Assembly: GCA_009920495.1 (NCBI GenBank)
Contig: RFZW01000007.1
Coordinates: 1 to 39,319, forward strand
Reading direction: 5' to 3'
DNA from: Chitinophagia bacterium
GTDB lineage: Bacteria; Bacteroidota; Bacteroidia; Chitinophagales; Chitinophagaceae
Length of the DNA stretch: 39,319 bases
Below are positions 1 to 7,766 of the stretch, one piece after another. Positions within the stretch are counted from its first letter, which is position 1, and each line of letters starts with the position of its first letter. The notes beneath the pieces were generated by a model. It saw nothing but the letters and a program-made list of their open reading frames with translations. It was not told where the DNA came from and searched no databases. Made by a program: the position numbers and the translations under genes.

Positions 1-1008
1 TTAAATCAAACACAAAGAGATGGAACGCAAGTAGGAACAGGCCTTAGAAGTATTGTTGCCATGGATTGGAATAAGCAAACCAACTCCTTATTCGCAGTAC
101 AACATGGCAGAGATGATTTACATTTATTATGGCCACAATATTATTCAGCATGGGAAAATGCAGTTACGCCAGCAGAAGAATTTTTTGAAGTGAATGAAAA
201 TAGTAATTACGGTTGGCCTTATTCGTATTATGATCTTTTCAAAAAACAAAAAATACAGGCGCCTGAATATAGTGGTGACGGGAAAAAATTAGCGATTGAT
301 CAAACCTATACAAATCCACTAGCGGCATTTCCTGCACATTGGGCACCAAATGATTTATTATTTTATACAGGTAATCAATTTCCCGATAGATATAAAAACG
401 GCGCGTTTGTAGCCTTTCACGGATCTACCAATAGAGGTCCATATCCGCAAGCAGGTTATATAGTAGCGTTTGTGCCTTTTGAAAATGGGAAACCTTCCGA
501 TGAATGGGAAGTATTCGCAGATGGTTTTGCTGGCGTAGATACGATTGTAAATGTAAGCGATGCCAAATATAGACCCATGGGACTTGCCCAAGGACCTGAT
601 GGATCTTTATATATAAATGATTCGAAGAAAGGAAAAATTTGGAGAATACTATACAAAGAAGATAAAGCAAAATTTAATCCTTCTGCATTAGCTAAAATGG
701 AGATAAGAAAAAATACTGCTAATAATATTAAAACACCGGATCCGGTTAAAAATATCATTCAATTAAAGTATAGTAAAATTGGTGCCCAAATTTATCAGAC
801 CTACTGTACCAATTGTCATCAAAGCAATTTAAATGGGGATGGGAATAGAAATCCTTCTTTGATTAAATCAAACTACTTGAACGATAAATCTAGTTTTAGA
901 AATTTAATATCAAATGGCAAAGGCAACATGCCTGCATTTAAAAATATTTCAGACAAAGAAATTGACGAACTAGAAACCTACCTACAATCGGTCATTAATA
1001 AAAAGTAA
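1..1008 (+). CDS. PQQ-type sugar (sorbosone-like) dehydrogenase with C-terminal cytochrome c domain, 5'-truncated
   Basis: The frame is open to the left window edge: codons before the internal ATG at 61 read as family sequence (GLRSIVAMDWN), so the true start lies outside. The first ~215 visible residues resemble the C-terminal blades of the soluble aldose/sorbosone dehydrogenase beta-propeller (GWPYSYYD, FYTGNQFPDRYKNGAF, GSLYINDSKKGKIWRI). The last ~80 residues hold a class I cytochrome c domain with YCTNCHQ (CxxCH haem site) and a downstream GNMPAF Met that could be the sixth haem ligand. The likely role is periplasmic oxidation of a sugar, with electrons passed through the fused haem to the respiratory chain. 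The substrate cannot be told from sequence. A strong hairpin terminator follows the stop. Confidence 0.85.
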   Translation, partial: LNQTQRDGTQVGTGLRSIVAMDWNKQTNSLFAVQHGRDDLHLLWPQYYSAWENAVTPAEEFFEVNENSNYGWPYSYYDLFKKQKIQAPEYSGDGKKLAIDQTYTNPLAAFPAHWAPNDLLFYTGNQFPDRYKNGAFVAFHGSTNRGPYPQAGYIVAFVPFENGKPSDEWEVFADGFAGVDTIVNVSDAKYRPMGLAQGPDGSLYINDSKKGKIWRILYKEDKAKFNPSALAKMEIRKNTANNIKTPDPVKNIIQLKYSKIGAQIYQTYCTNCHQSNLNGDGNRNPSLIKSNYLNDKSSFRNLISNGKGNMPAFKNISDKEIDELETYLQSVINKK

Positions 1009-1010
1009 AA

Positions 1011-1040
1011 ATAGGGGCCCATATTGCTATGGGCCCCTAT
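1011..1040. terminator. Bidirectional intrinsic terminator between convergent genes
   Basis: A perfect 13-bp stem (ATAGGGGCCCATA at 1011-1023, TATGGGCCCCTAT at 1028-1040) with a TTGC loop. It lies 2 bases after the stop of the dehydrogenase/cytochrome gene and 32 bases from the 3' end of the convergent lipoprotein gene. T-rich sequence follows on the plus side (CGTATTTTAC) and A-rich sequence precedes it, giving a U-tract on the minus side, so it can serve both genes. Confidence 0.85.
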
Positions 1041-1072
1041 CGTATTTTACAACTTATGCCAATTTAAAATAA

Positions 1073-1582
1073 TTACTTCATCAATCCCATTATTGGAGTT
1101 TGATCGTAAACGATAAATTCCTCAATGACTTTACCATCTTTATTAAACTTGTCCCCTTGAAAATTTACAACTTCAACTGTTTTATCCCCTTTAGTGAAAT
1201 TAACAATGATGTATGAATAAACATAATCTCCTTCTGTACCATCTTTAAAGTTAAAGTGACTGCCCCATACATATCTTTTTGGTTGTACTTGTAGTTTAAA
1301 TCCAGAAGCTTGAAACTGTCTTAGCATCGCTACATTTTCAGTTAAATTAGTTTTTCTTAAGTTATCATAAAAAACAGCAGTATCTGCATATTTTTTTACA
1401 TAACTAATCGTATCAAAAGTTTCTAAATCAGTAAAAGTGGCTTTGATTGCATCAATATTTGCAGAGCTATCAATATTAACCCCAAATTGATGAGGATCAG
1501 CAGTTGCTACAGCATTTTGATTACCAGAAGTACATGAGTACACGGTGATTGCAAGCACCGCAATTAGAATTACATTTTTCAT
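1073..1582 (-). CDS. SnoaL/NTF2-like lipoprotein
   Basis: A small secreted protein of 169 residues if the ATG at 1582 is used. I prefer that start because MKNVILIAVLAITVYSC is a compact lipoprotein signal with a VYSC lipobox. An upstream ATG at 1606 would add eight residues ahead of the signal. The mature part (about 65-165) has the alpha+beta pattern of SnoaL/NTF2-like folds: an early helix region around DLETFDTISYVKKYAD, then strand-rich YVWGSHFNFKDGTEGDYVYSYIIVNF. No catalytic residues can be assigned. It faces a DoxX-like gene across an intergenic region carrying the TGTTCC/GGAACA inverted repeat, so the pair may be co-regulated. Its fold class is shared with the gene at 32189, but the two are not close in sequence. 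Confidence 0.7.
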   Translation of the reverse strand: MKNVILIAVLAITVYSCTSGNQNAVATADPHQFGVNIDSSANIDAIKATFTDLETFDTISYVKKYADTAVFYDNLRKTNLTENVAMLRQFQASGFKLQVQPKRYVWGSHFNFKDGTEGDYVYSYIIVNFTKGDKTVEVVNFQGDKFNKDGKVIEEFIVYDQTPIMGLMK

Positions 1583-1654
1583 TTTTAAAATTTTGATTTG
1601 AGTCATAAAGAAAGAAAAATGGACTGAATTTAGGTATAAAAAAGCACTGTTTTT

Positions 1655-1679
1655 TGTTCCGTTATACGAATTAGGAACA
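1655..1679. promoter_or_regulatory. Inverted-repeat operator candidate TGTTCC-N13-GGAACA (site 1)
   Basis: TGTTCC at 1655-1660 and GGAACA at 1674-1679 form a perfect 6-bp inverted repeat with a 13-base spacer. It lies between divergent genes starting at 1582 (minus) and 1716 (plus). Near-identical half-sites recur at 32099-32124 and 33976-34000. Read on the minus strand, site 1 and site 3 also share ATTCG/TTTCG in the spacer. It sits about 9 bases upstream of a possible -7 element, which would suit control of the DoxX-like gene. Confidence 0.55.
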
Positions 1680-1688
1680 TATTTTTAT

Positions 1689-1696
1689 TATTTTTG
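1689..1696 (+). promoter_or_regulatory. Possible -7 promoter element (TATTTTTG)
   Basis: TATTTTTG matches the Bacteroidota -7 consensus TAnnTTTG and lies 19 bases upstream of the ATG at 1716. No clear TTTG -33 element sits at standard spacing; the operator-like repeat occupies that position. An identical octamer precedes the SnoaL-like gene at 32189. Confidence 0.4.
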
Positions 1697-1715
1697 ATTA
1701 CTTAACAATTCAATT

Positions 1716-2087
1716 ATGAAAACAACAAAAATTATTTACTGGATTACTACAGGTATTATCTGCCTATTTTCATTAGGAGCTATACAGATGAACTCTCAAA
1801 TGGCCATTGATGGCGCAAATCACTTACTTATACCACGTTACCTTGGTCTTGAAGTTAGTATTGGGCAATTAATAGGCTTGGTACTTTTAATCGTTCCAGC
1901 TGTGCCTGCTCGATTTAAAGAATGGGCTTATGTTGGTTATGGGATTATGTATTTAACGGCAATAAATGCGCACTTGGCAGTGGGAGACGCCTTTGTCCCT
2001 TATGCTTTAATGGGAATTATTTTCTTTGGCTTATTATTGACCTCCTACATTACTTTTCACAAATTACAGGCAGCAAAAAATAACTAA
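1716..2087 (+). CDS. DoxX-like family small membrane protein
   Basis: A 123-residue integral membrane protein with four predicted hydrophobic segments (about 7-25, 48-65, 73-88, 94-113). The second and third are joined by a short basic turn (PARFKEW). Length and topology match the DoxX-like family, whose members are small four-helix inner-membrane proteins of mostly unknown biochemistry, often next to transcriptional regulators. The ATG at 1716 is the first in frame and follows a -7-like element. A strong terminator follows, so it is probably monocistronic. The upstream inverted repeat links it to the AraC-type gene at 32730-33935. The specific molecular role is unknown. Confidence 0.7.
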   Translation: MKTTKIIYWITTGIICLFSLGAIQMNSQMAIDGANHLLIPRYLGLEVSIGQLIGLVLLIVPAVPARFKEWAYVGYGIMYLTAINAHLAVGDAFVPYALMGIIFFGLLLTSYITFHKLQAAKNN

Positions 2088-2120
2088 GCATATTTTTAAT
2101 ATTGTTGAAATTTTACTACT

Positions 2121-2158
2121 ATAAAAATAGGCGCATCATTTGATGCGCCTATTTTTAT
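2121..2158. terminator. Strong bidirectional intrinsic terminator
   Basis: A perfect 18-bp stem (2121-2138 and 2141-2158) with a GC core GGCGCATCA and a minimal TT loop. It is flanked by ATTTTTAT on the plus side and by A-rich sequence on the left, which becomes a U-tract on the minus side. It separates the DoxX-like gene from the convergent heparinase-like gene (stop at 2184). Confidence 0.85.
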
Positions 2159-2183
2159 TCTTATTTTAAACCTGAACATACAT

Positions 2184-3938
2184 TTACCAAGCGCGCAATG
2201 GTTTTACTTTTGGTGTTGCAATTGTCGATTTTGATCCAGGTATTAAGAATATATCAAAATCAACCTTAGTATTCGCAGGAACAATGGCTTCAAAGCCTAC
2301 TAGTATGGTGCCGGGATTCGGGGCGTCATAATCTCTTGGCGGAATTGTAGACCAGGTTTTCATCGTAATATTTTTTGCGCCTGATACTTTCAGCGTTAGC
2401 GTTTTACCCCCTTTTTTTAAGAGCGCTGTTTCAGGTCCAACTATTTCAACATCAGCGGGCGTAAGCATGGTCCATCTAACTTTAGTTTCATGATTTAATG
2501 TTTGAATTTCATCTCTTACAACAACATGATTTTTATTTACTATGGCTATACCGCGATCACTTGAAGCAAGTTGATTTTTATATACCGTACTCAAATCAAA
2601 TGTCACTTGCATGAAATTGGGATCCTTGTTATCATTTATAATGGGCGCATCTCCTTCAACCACCTGAAGTTGGCTATCAATAGTAAGTGTATTATGCGCA
2701 TAATTATTAAGTCTAAAAACATCCCATCTTTCAGAATTTTGTGTGCGCCCCCAAAGTTTAACCCCCTTGGACTCAAGTGATTCATAATCTTGCATTCCAA
2801 AATCCATAGCCCATCTTTGACCATCCGCATCCATGATGAAGGAGCCAATATCCATATGGGCATGATTGATTGAAGCTATTTGTCCTTTCCATAACATAAT
2901 AGCTGGCAATATCCTTTCCCTAACTAGGTTATCTGATTTTTCTATTTTAAGATAAGATTTTTCAACCCATAACAAGCTTGGATCCTTTACCTTATTCGCC
3001 AACCAAAACATTGCAGGATTAAATGAACCATTACCCCCCGCATCCGAATAATTGAAAGGCTTACCTGTGGTACCAGTCATGCTTTCCATAAAAGCAGCAG
3101 TTTGTAAAAAGCCAGGGGCTTTCGTCATGCCAAAGTCAGTACCATAAATTTTTTCAAGCGCACTTAGGAATAATACATTAAAAGTGGTTCCATAACCCCA
3201 ATAGCCATAACCCTCAGGATAAATACCATCAGGTCCATAATCCTTCATTGGAATTGCCATGGATTCAATTGCGCGATTAATAATCATTTTTGCCAATTTT
3301 GGATCTCGCTCATATATCGCCATAGCACCATAAGACATACTTGCATTACACACCTGATTCCAGTTGTGTTCGGCTTTTAACCAACTATTATTTTTACTAT
3401 CAAGCGATGGCTCAATTCCTTTTTTGATAATCGCATTTTGTATGGAATCTTTGGAGGTTTGAGAAAGTTGATCAAATAACCAATCATAACCAATGGACAT
3501 GGCCATAGTCATTTCAGCTACATCTAAAAAATGAGATGGATTCCAATCACTAAAACCTGCAATGACTAGCATTTCTTTTTCGGCCCTTACTAAATACTTC
3601 TGATCATTGGTCGAACGATATGCATAGGACAAATAAAATAATCTTTTTAATGCTTCCCTTGATTTGTCTAAAAGTCGTCGACCTATTTGTATTCTTTTTA
3701 TTGGGTCAATAGTAATGATGCGATCACTTTCCTTAATGATTGCATTATGCAACATGGACCATACTGGATCCTTTGTTATTGAGCTAACTAAATTCGCTTC
3801 CTCTCCTTTGAATAATAGTATTCTTGGATGTTGTTGTGTTATTTGTAAATCCTCTTTATTTTTTACTTGCGCAGTTAAATTATTTATGACAATCGAAAAA
3901 ATGATTGTGATAAATAGTTGCTTGAAAAGATGTTTCAT
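2184..3938 (-). CDS. Heparinase II/III-like secreted polysaccharide lyase family protein, apparent internal deletion
   Basis: A 584-residue protein with a Sec signal ending near NNLTAQ (residues 1-24). Residues ~30-330 form an alpha/alpha toroid (SREALKRLFYLSYAY, GPDGIYPEGYGYWGYG). Residues ~355-584 are the beta-sandwich Hepar_II_III region, with the hallmark NHAHMDIGSFIMDADGQRW and MDFGMQDYESLESKGVKLW. Lyases of this fold eliminate uronic-acid-containing glycans using Tyr/His residues. The substrate cannot be assigned here. Family members usually carry some 40 residues between the LPAIMLW-type segment and the KGxxSINHAHMD motif, including a conserved RTSW-type stretch. Here these are joined directly (LWKGQIASINHAHMD, near 2878-2895), so an in-frame deletion is likely and activity doubtful. 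It lies downstream of the GH30 gene with a 101-base gap and may have its own promoter. Confidence 0.75.
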   Translation of the reverse strand: MKHLFKQLFITIIFSIVINNLTAQVKNKEDLQITQQHPRILLFKGEEANLVSSITKDPVWSMLHNAIIKESDRIITIDPIKRIQIGRRLLDKSREALKRLFYLSYAYRSTNDQKYLVRAEKEMLVIAGFSDWNPSHFLDVAEMTMAMSIGYDWLFDQLSQTSKDSIQNAIIKKGIEPSLDSKNNSWLKAEHNWNQVCNASMSYGAMAIYERDPKLAKMIINRAIESMAIPMKDYGPDGIYPEGYGYWGYGTTFNVLFLSALEKIYGTDFGMTKAPGFLQTAAFMESMTGTTGKPFNYSDAGGNGSFNPAMFWLANKVKDPSLLWVEKSYLKIEKSDNLVRERILPAIMLWKGQIASINHAHMDIGSFIMDADGQRWAMDFGMQDYESLESKGVKLWGRTQNSERWDVFRLNNYAHNTLTIDSQLQVVEGDAPIINDNKDPNFMQVTFDLSTVYKNQLASSDRGIAIVNKNHVVVRDEIQTLNHETKVRWTMLTPADVEIVGPETALLKKGGKTLTLKVSGAKNITMKTWSTIPPRDYDAPNPGTILVGFEAIVPANTKVDFDIFLIPGSKSTIATPKVKPLRAW

Positions 3939-4039
3939 TATTATTATTTTTAATACACCACTAAAAAATGGAATTTTTTTTCCTTACCGAATTTAAGGGA
4001 AAAATTATAAAAATAACAAAACGAAATCCGAAGAAAAAT

Positions 4040-5506
4040 TTACCAAAGATAGGTCCCAACTGATCCTGGCTCCAAATAGGTGGTAGCCCATTTGCCGTTG
4101 TGTTTAATATTATATGATTCGGCAGTAGCGCCATCATTCAACACAATCAATACTATTTTCCCAGCGGGAGTTTTAAAGGCGACATTATATAAATTACCTA
4201 CATTATTTGTCCCAAGGCGTATAGAGCCAGCGGGTACAAATTTAGAAGCATGTGCAATAATATAATAGGACACGTTTCTCGTAACCACTGAATTGTCAAT
4301 AGTAAGTGCGCCTTTGCAGGAAGTGCATCCACCTGGCGTATGTGGATTATAAGATGGATCGCTCGCTAAATTCCACTCCAAAGCTACTTTGCTCCAATTA
4401 CGAGCCGAGCCAATCACCACATTTTTTGTATGCCATTTTAAATCGCCTGCAAATTCACCAGTGCCCGATGTCCACTGTTCAGTAAAATACAATCCCTTGT
4501 CTGGAAATGTATTATGTACTTGGGTTAACGCGCTAATATCTCCAGCATATAAATGAAATGCAGATCCAGTGACATAAGGATTTGTAGCAGCATCACTTAA
4601 AATGGATGTTGCATATTCTGGCTTATCACAATTGTGATCGTAAATGATAATTTTTGTTTTGATCCCTGCTGCAGCAAAAGCGGGACCTAAATGATTTTTA
4701 ATAAAATCGTTTTGTTGTGCAGCCAACATATACATACTAGGATTATTTCCAGGATGTAAGGGTTCGTTTTGAGGCGTGATTGCATCAATGGTAATACCAC
4801 TTTGTTTCATGACCTGAATGTATTTTACAAAGTATTGCGCATACACATTATAATACTGTGGTAACAAACTTCCACCCACCGATAACTTATTGTCCTTCAT
4901 CCAAAGTGGTGCAGACCATGGACTACCCATAATTTTGATATTAGGGTTGATGGCTATAATTTCCTTTAATAAAGGAATTAAATTAGTCATATCAGGGGAA
5001 ATACTGAACTTATTTAAATTAATATCTGTTTGATTCGTTGGTATATCATTGTAGGAAAAAACGGAAGCATCTAAATCAGACGCGCCAATACTTACTCTCA
5101 AATAATTAATTGAAATTGAATTTGTGCTTTGACCAAATAACTCTTGTAATAAATCTTTTTTTGCAGCAGATCCTAATTGATTAATCACTTGGGCGCTTCC
5201 CCCAGTCAAGGTATAGCCAAAGCCTTCCATTTCCTGATAAGTAGTAGCATCATTAATTTCAACACTATTGTAATTATTAAATGAAGTGCCAAATTTTAAT
5301 ATCGCTGATTGCTTTTCTAATTTAACAGATTGATCTGATTTTGTTAACCAGAACTCAATATCAGTAACCACCGGCGTTGGCGGCACCACAACAGTCGGTA
5401 TCACAGCTGCTGTGCTTGATGGCGAACAATTTAAAATGGAGATGCCTAATAAAAACGTTGCCATCAATTTCATTACCAAACAATTTTTTAATTTAGTCGA
5501 ATTCAT
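4040..5506 (-). CDS. GH30-family endo-glucanase (beta-1,6-glucanase-like) lipoprotein
   Basis: 488 residues from the ATG at 5506; an upstream GTG at 5518 would add four residues and is less likely. The lipoprotein signal ends at LLGISILNC. The TIM barrel plus beta domain of GH30 is complete: EMEGFGYTLTGGSA near the start, GSPWSAPLWMKDN, ITPQNEPLH with the general acid/base Glu (~248), and YFTEQW with the nucleophile Glu (~343). The family includes glucosylceramidases and bacterial or fungal endo-beta-1,6-glucanases. Surface anchoring and linkage to GH16 and GH3 favour cleavage of beta-1,6 branches or chains of glucan (inference). It is the last gene of the susC-led operon, starting 11 bases after the GH3 stop. 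Confidence 0.88.
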   Translation of the reverse strand: MNSTKLKNCLVMKLMATFLLGISILNCSPSSTAAVIPTVVVPPTPVVTDIEFWLTKSDQSVKLEKQSAILKFGTSFNNYNSVEINDATTYQEMEGFGYTLTGGSAQVINQLGSAAKKDLLQELFGQSTNSISINYLRVSIGASDLDASVFSYNDIPTNQTDINLNKFSISPDMTNLIPLLKEIIAINPNIKIMGSPWSAPLWMKDNKLSVGGSLLPQYYNVYAQYFVKYIQVMKQSGITIDAITPQNEPLHPGNNPSMYMLAAQQNDFIKNHLGPAFAAAGIKTKIIIYDHNCDKPEYATSILSDAATNPYVTGSAFHLYAGDISALTQVHNTFPDKGLYFTEQWTSGTGEFAGDLKWHTKNVVIGSARNWSKVALEWNLASDPSYNPHTPGGCTSCKGALTIDNSVVTRNVSYYIIAHASKFVPAGSIRLGTNNVGNLYNVAFKTPAGKIVLIVLNDGATAESYNIKHNGKWATTYLEPGSVGTYLW

Positions 5507-5517
5507 TTTTCTATACA

Positions 5518-6033
5518 CTATTTCTTCAACTCAAAACTTTCTTTCAATCTTATGTCTTCAGAAGACGACCCTATCATCAAATCAAAATCTGTAGGCGCTG
5601 CATCCCACTTTAAATTAGCATTGTAAAAAGATAACTTTTCTTTATTGATGTTAAATTGAATTTTTTTACTTTCTCCTGGTTGTAACATAATTTTTTGAAA
5701 ATCTTTTAACGCTTTTACTGGCATCACTACTGAAGCGTGTTTGTTGCGCAAATACAACTGTACGATTTCCGATCCTGCTAATTTTCCTGTATTGGTTAAT
5801 GTGAAGGTAACAGCAATTGAATCCTTCATATTCATAACTTTTTTACTTAATGCCAAATTAGCATAAGAAAAACTAGTATAGCTCAAGCCAAAACCAAAAG
5901 GAAATTTTGGAAATATACTTTCATCCAAGTAGGATGAATTGTAAATATGATTGTTGTCGTCAGTAGCAGGACGTCCCGTATTAAAATGATTATAGTAAAT
6001 AGGAATTTGTCCCACACTCATAGGAAAGGTCAT
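5518..6033 (-). CDS. GH3 beta-glucosidase, C-terminal fragment (frameshifted from 6030-7661)
   Basis: 171 residues from the internal ATG, but the frame continues upstream with clear GH3 sequence (ILYTWWLGSEAGNAIADVL) up to about 6122. So this is not an independent gene but the 3' part of the neighbouring one. It contains the end of the alpha/beta sandwich domain and the C-terminal fibronectin III-like domain (FPFGFGLSYTSF, GSEIVQLYLR, LKDFQKIMLQPGESK), both typical of BglX-type beta-glucosidases. It would not fold or act alone. The fragment ends 11 bases before the GH30 start, keeping the normal operon spacing. Confidence 0.8.
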   Translation of the reverse strand: MTFPMSVGQIPIYYNHFNTGRPATDDNNHIYNSSYLDESIFPKFPFGFGLSYTSFSYANLALSKKVMNMKDSIAVTFTLTNTGKLAGSEIVQLYLRNKHASVVMPVKALKDFQKIMLQPGESKKIQFNINKEKLSFYNANLKWDAAPTDFDLMIGSSSEDIRLKESFELKK

Positions 6034-7661
6034 CGGTAACTTAGCTGAGGGGTTATAATCGCCAAATAATACATCCGCAATGGCATTGCCAGCTTCACTT
6101 CCAAGCCACCATGTATATAAAATAGCAATAATTCCTCTTGCACTCCTGGTATATTAATATTACTTCTGCTTTTTGCTTCACCACTCATATCCCTTTTTTC
6201 ACCAATACTTAGTATCACTACATCCGCTTGGTTAGCAACAGCTACTGCTTCACTAAATCCTGCTTTGTTATCTCCTTCTATTTCACAGCCTTTGGCATAC
6301 AATAAGCTAGTTCCCGGCCCTACTTTATTTTGTAATCCTTCCCATTGTGAAACAATAAAATTGGAATCGACTGTTGGAATAGATACATCCCAAAAGCCTT
6401 TATTTTGTAATAAAGATTTTACCAATGGTCCAACAAATGCAATTTTTTTCAAATTTTTTGAAAGTGGTAAAATATTATCATTGTTTTTAAGTAGTACAAT
6501 GCTTTTTGCAGCCATTGATCTTGCGGCTGCGATATGTGCAGGATTATTCAATGCAGCAGCTTCGCGCTCATTATTTGAAAACTTATAAGGGTCATCAAAT
6601 AAGCCCATTTCGAATTTCTTAATCAATATTCTTTTAACTGCATCATCAATAAATGCAATGTTTATTTTTCCTTCTTTAACAAGTTGCGTTAAATTATTTT
6701 TATACGCCCTACTTTCCATGTCCATGTCCGTGCCTGCATTCATTGACAATAAAGCTGCTTCTTTCGCATCTTTTGCATAACCATGGTTAATTAGCTCACC
6801 TATTGAGCCCCAGTCACTCACTACAAATCCTTTAAAACCCCAGTTTCCTTTTAAAATTGTTCTTTGTAAATAATTATTGGCTACTGCAGGAATACCATTG
6901 ATATCATTAAATGAATTCATGAAACTTGCAGCACCCGCATCCACCGCGGCTTTGAATGGAGGCAAGTATATTTCCCATAATTGCCTTTCACTCATATCCA
7001 CCGAATTATAATCTCGACCACCCACTGCAGCTCCATAGGCTGCAAAATGCTTTACACAAGCCATTAAAGTATTTGTATCCCCTAAATTTGTTCCTTGAAA
7101 TCCTTTTACCCTAGCTGCACTAATTAAGGATCCTAAATAAGGATCTTCTCCTGCGCCTTCCATCACGCGTCCCCATCTTGGATCACGTGCAATATCCACC
7201 ATTGGCGCAAATGTCCAATGAATACCGCTTGCACTTGCTTCAGTAGCAGCAACACGCGCCGATAATTGAATTGCAGGCAAATCCCAGCTTGCTGCTTCGG
7301 CTAATGGAATAGGGAAAGTGGTTTTAAATCCATGTATAACATCCTGCCCAAATAATAATGGAATTTTTAATCGCGACTGCATGGCCAGTTTTTGCCAGCT
7401 TCTTGTACGTTCGCTACCAATGGTATTTAATAATGAGCCTACTTGGCCATTTTTAATTTGATCAATTTTATTATTATCAATCGTAACTGGACCAGTTGCC
7501 TGATTGTCGTCATTGTATTGATTCAATTGACCAATTTTTTCATCCAAGGTCATTAATCGTATAACCGAATCGGCTTTTTGAGTCAATGACTTTTTTTGTG
7601 CGATGCACTTGTTTGAAAAAACGAATGTCAAAAAAAGTAATCCAAATATTTTAAATCTCAT
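6030..7661 (-). CDS. GH3 beta-glucosidase, N-terminal fragment (disrupted near 6118-6130)
   Basis: 543 residues, of which about the first 517 are genuine. The signal peptide ends at NKCIAQ. The GH3 TIM barrel includes RIPLLFGQDVIHG-like KIPLLFGQDVIHG, PRWGRVMEGAGEDPYLGS and GFVVSDWGS, the nucleophile Asp motif. The second domain reaches the acid/base region (GEKRDMSGEAKSRSN) and PGVQEELLL. Then about 30 conserved residues (normally a TGKPIVVVL-NGRPL type stretch) are missing and the frame is lost. Restoring it needs a gap of 3n+1 bases. The intact enzyme would release glucose from beta-linked glucooligosaccharides in the periplasm. As it stands the reading frame ends at 6030, 4 bases into the downstream fragment's first codons. 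Confidence 0.85.
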   Translation of the reverse strand: MRFKIFGLLFLTFVFSNKCIAQKKSLTQKADSVIRLMTLDEKIGQLNQYNDDNQATGPVTIDNNKIDQIKNGQVGSLLNTIGSERTRSWQKLAMQSRLKIPLLFGQDVIHGFKTTFPIPLAEAASWDLPAIQLSARVAATEASASGIHWTFAPMVDIARDPRWGRVMEGAGEDPYLGSLISAARVKGFQGTNLGDTNTLMACVKHFAAYGAAVGGRDYNSVDMSERQLWEIYLPPFKAAVDAGAASFMNSFNDINGIPAVANNYLQRTILKGNWGFKGFVVSDWGSIGELINHGYAKDAKEAALLSMNAGTDMDMESRAYKNNLTQLVKEGKINIAFIDDAVKRILIKKFEMGLFDDPYKFSNNEREAAALNNPAHIAAARSMAAKSIVLLKNNDNILPLSKNLKKIAFVGPLVKSLLQNKGFWDVSIPTVDSNFIVSQWEGLQNKVGPGTSLLYAKGCEIEGDNKAGFSEAVAVANQADVVILSIGEKRDMSGEAKSRSNINIPGVQEELLLFYIHGGLEVKLAMPLRMYYLAIITPQLSYR

Positions 7662-7688
7662 TTGTTAAATATTGTAACGAATAATAAT

Positions 7689-7742
7689 GCAGTATACTGC
7701 GCTACTATTTATTGTAAATAGAGAATAGTGAGTTACTATTTA
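7689..7742. other. Intercistronic structured region between GH16 and GH3
   Basis: The 105-base gap between GH16 and GH3 is the longest inside the operon. It contains a 12-bp perfect palindrome GCAGTATACTGC (7689-7700). Stems follow: CTATTT/AAATAG (7705-7710 with 7716-7721) and AATAGT/ACTATT (7724-7729 with 7735-7740), plus an alternative TAAATAG/CTATTTA pairing (7715-7721 with 7736-7742). No T-tract terminator is evident. It may be an mRNA processing or stability element, or an operator. Confidence 0.4.
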
Positions 7743-7766
7743 ACGGAGAAAAAACTTACAAGAAAA

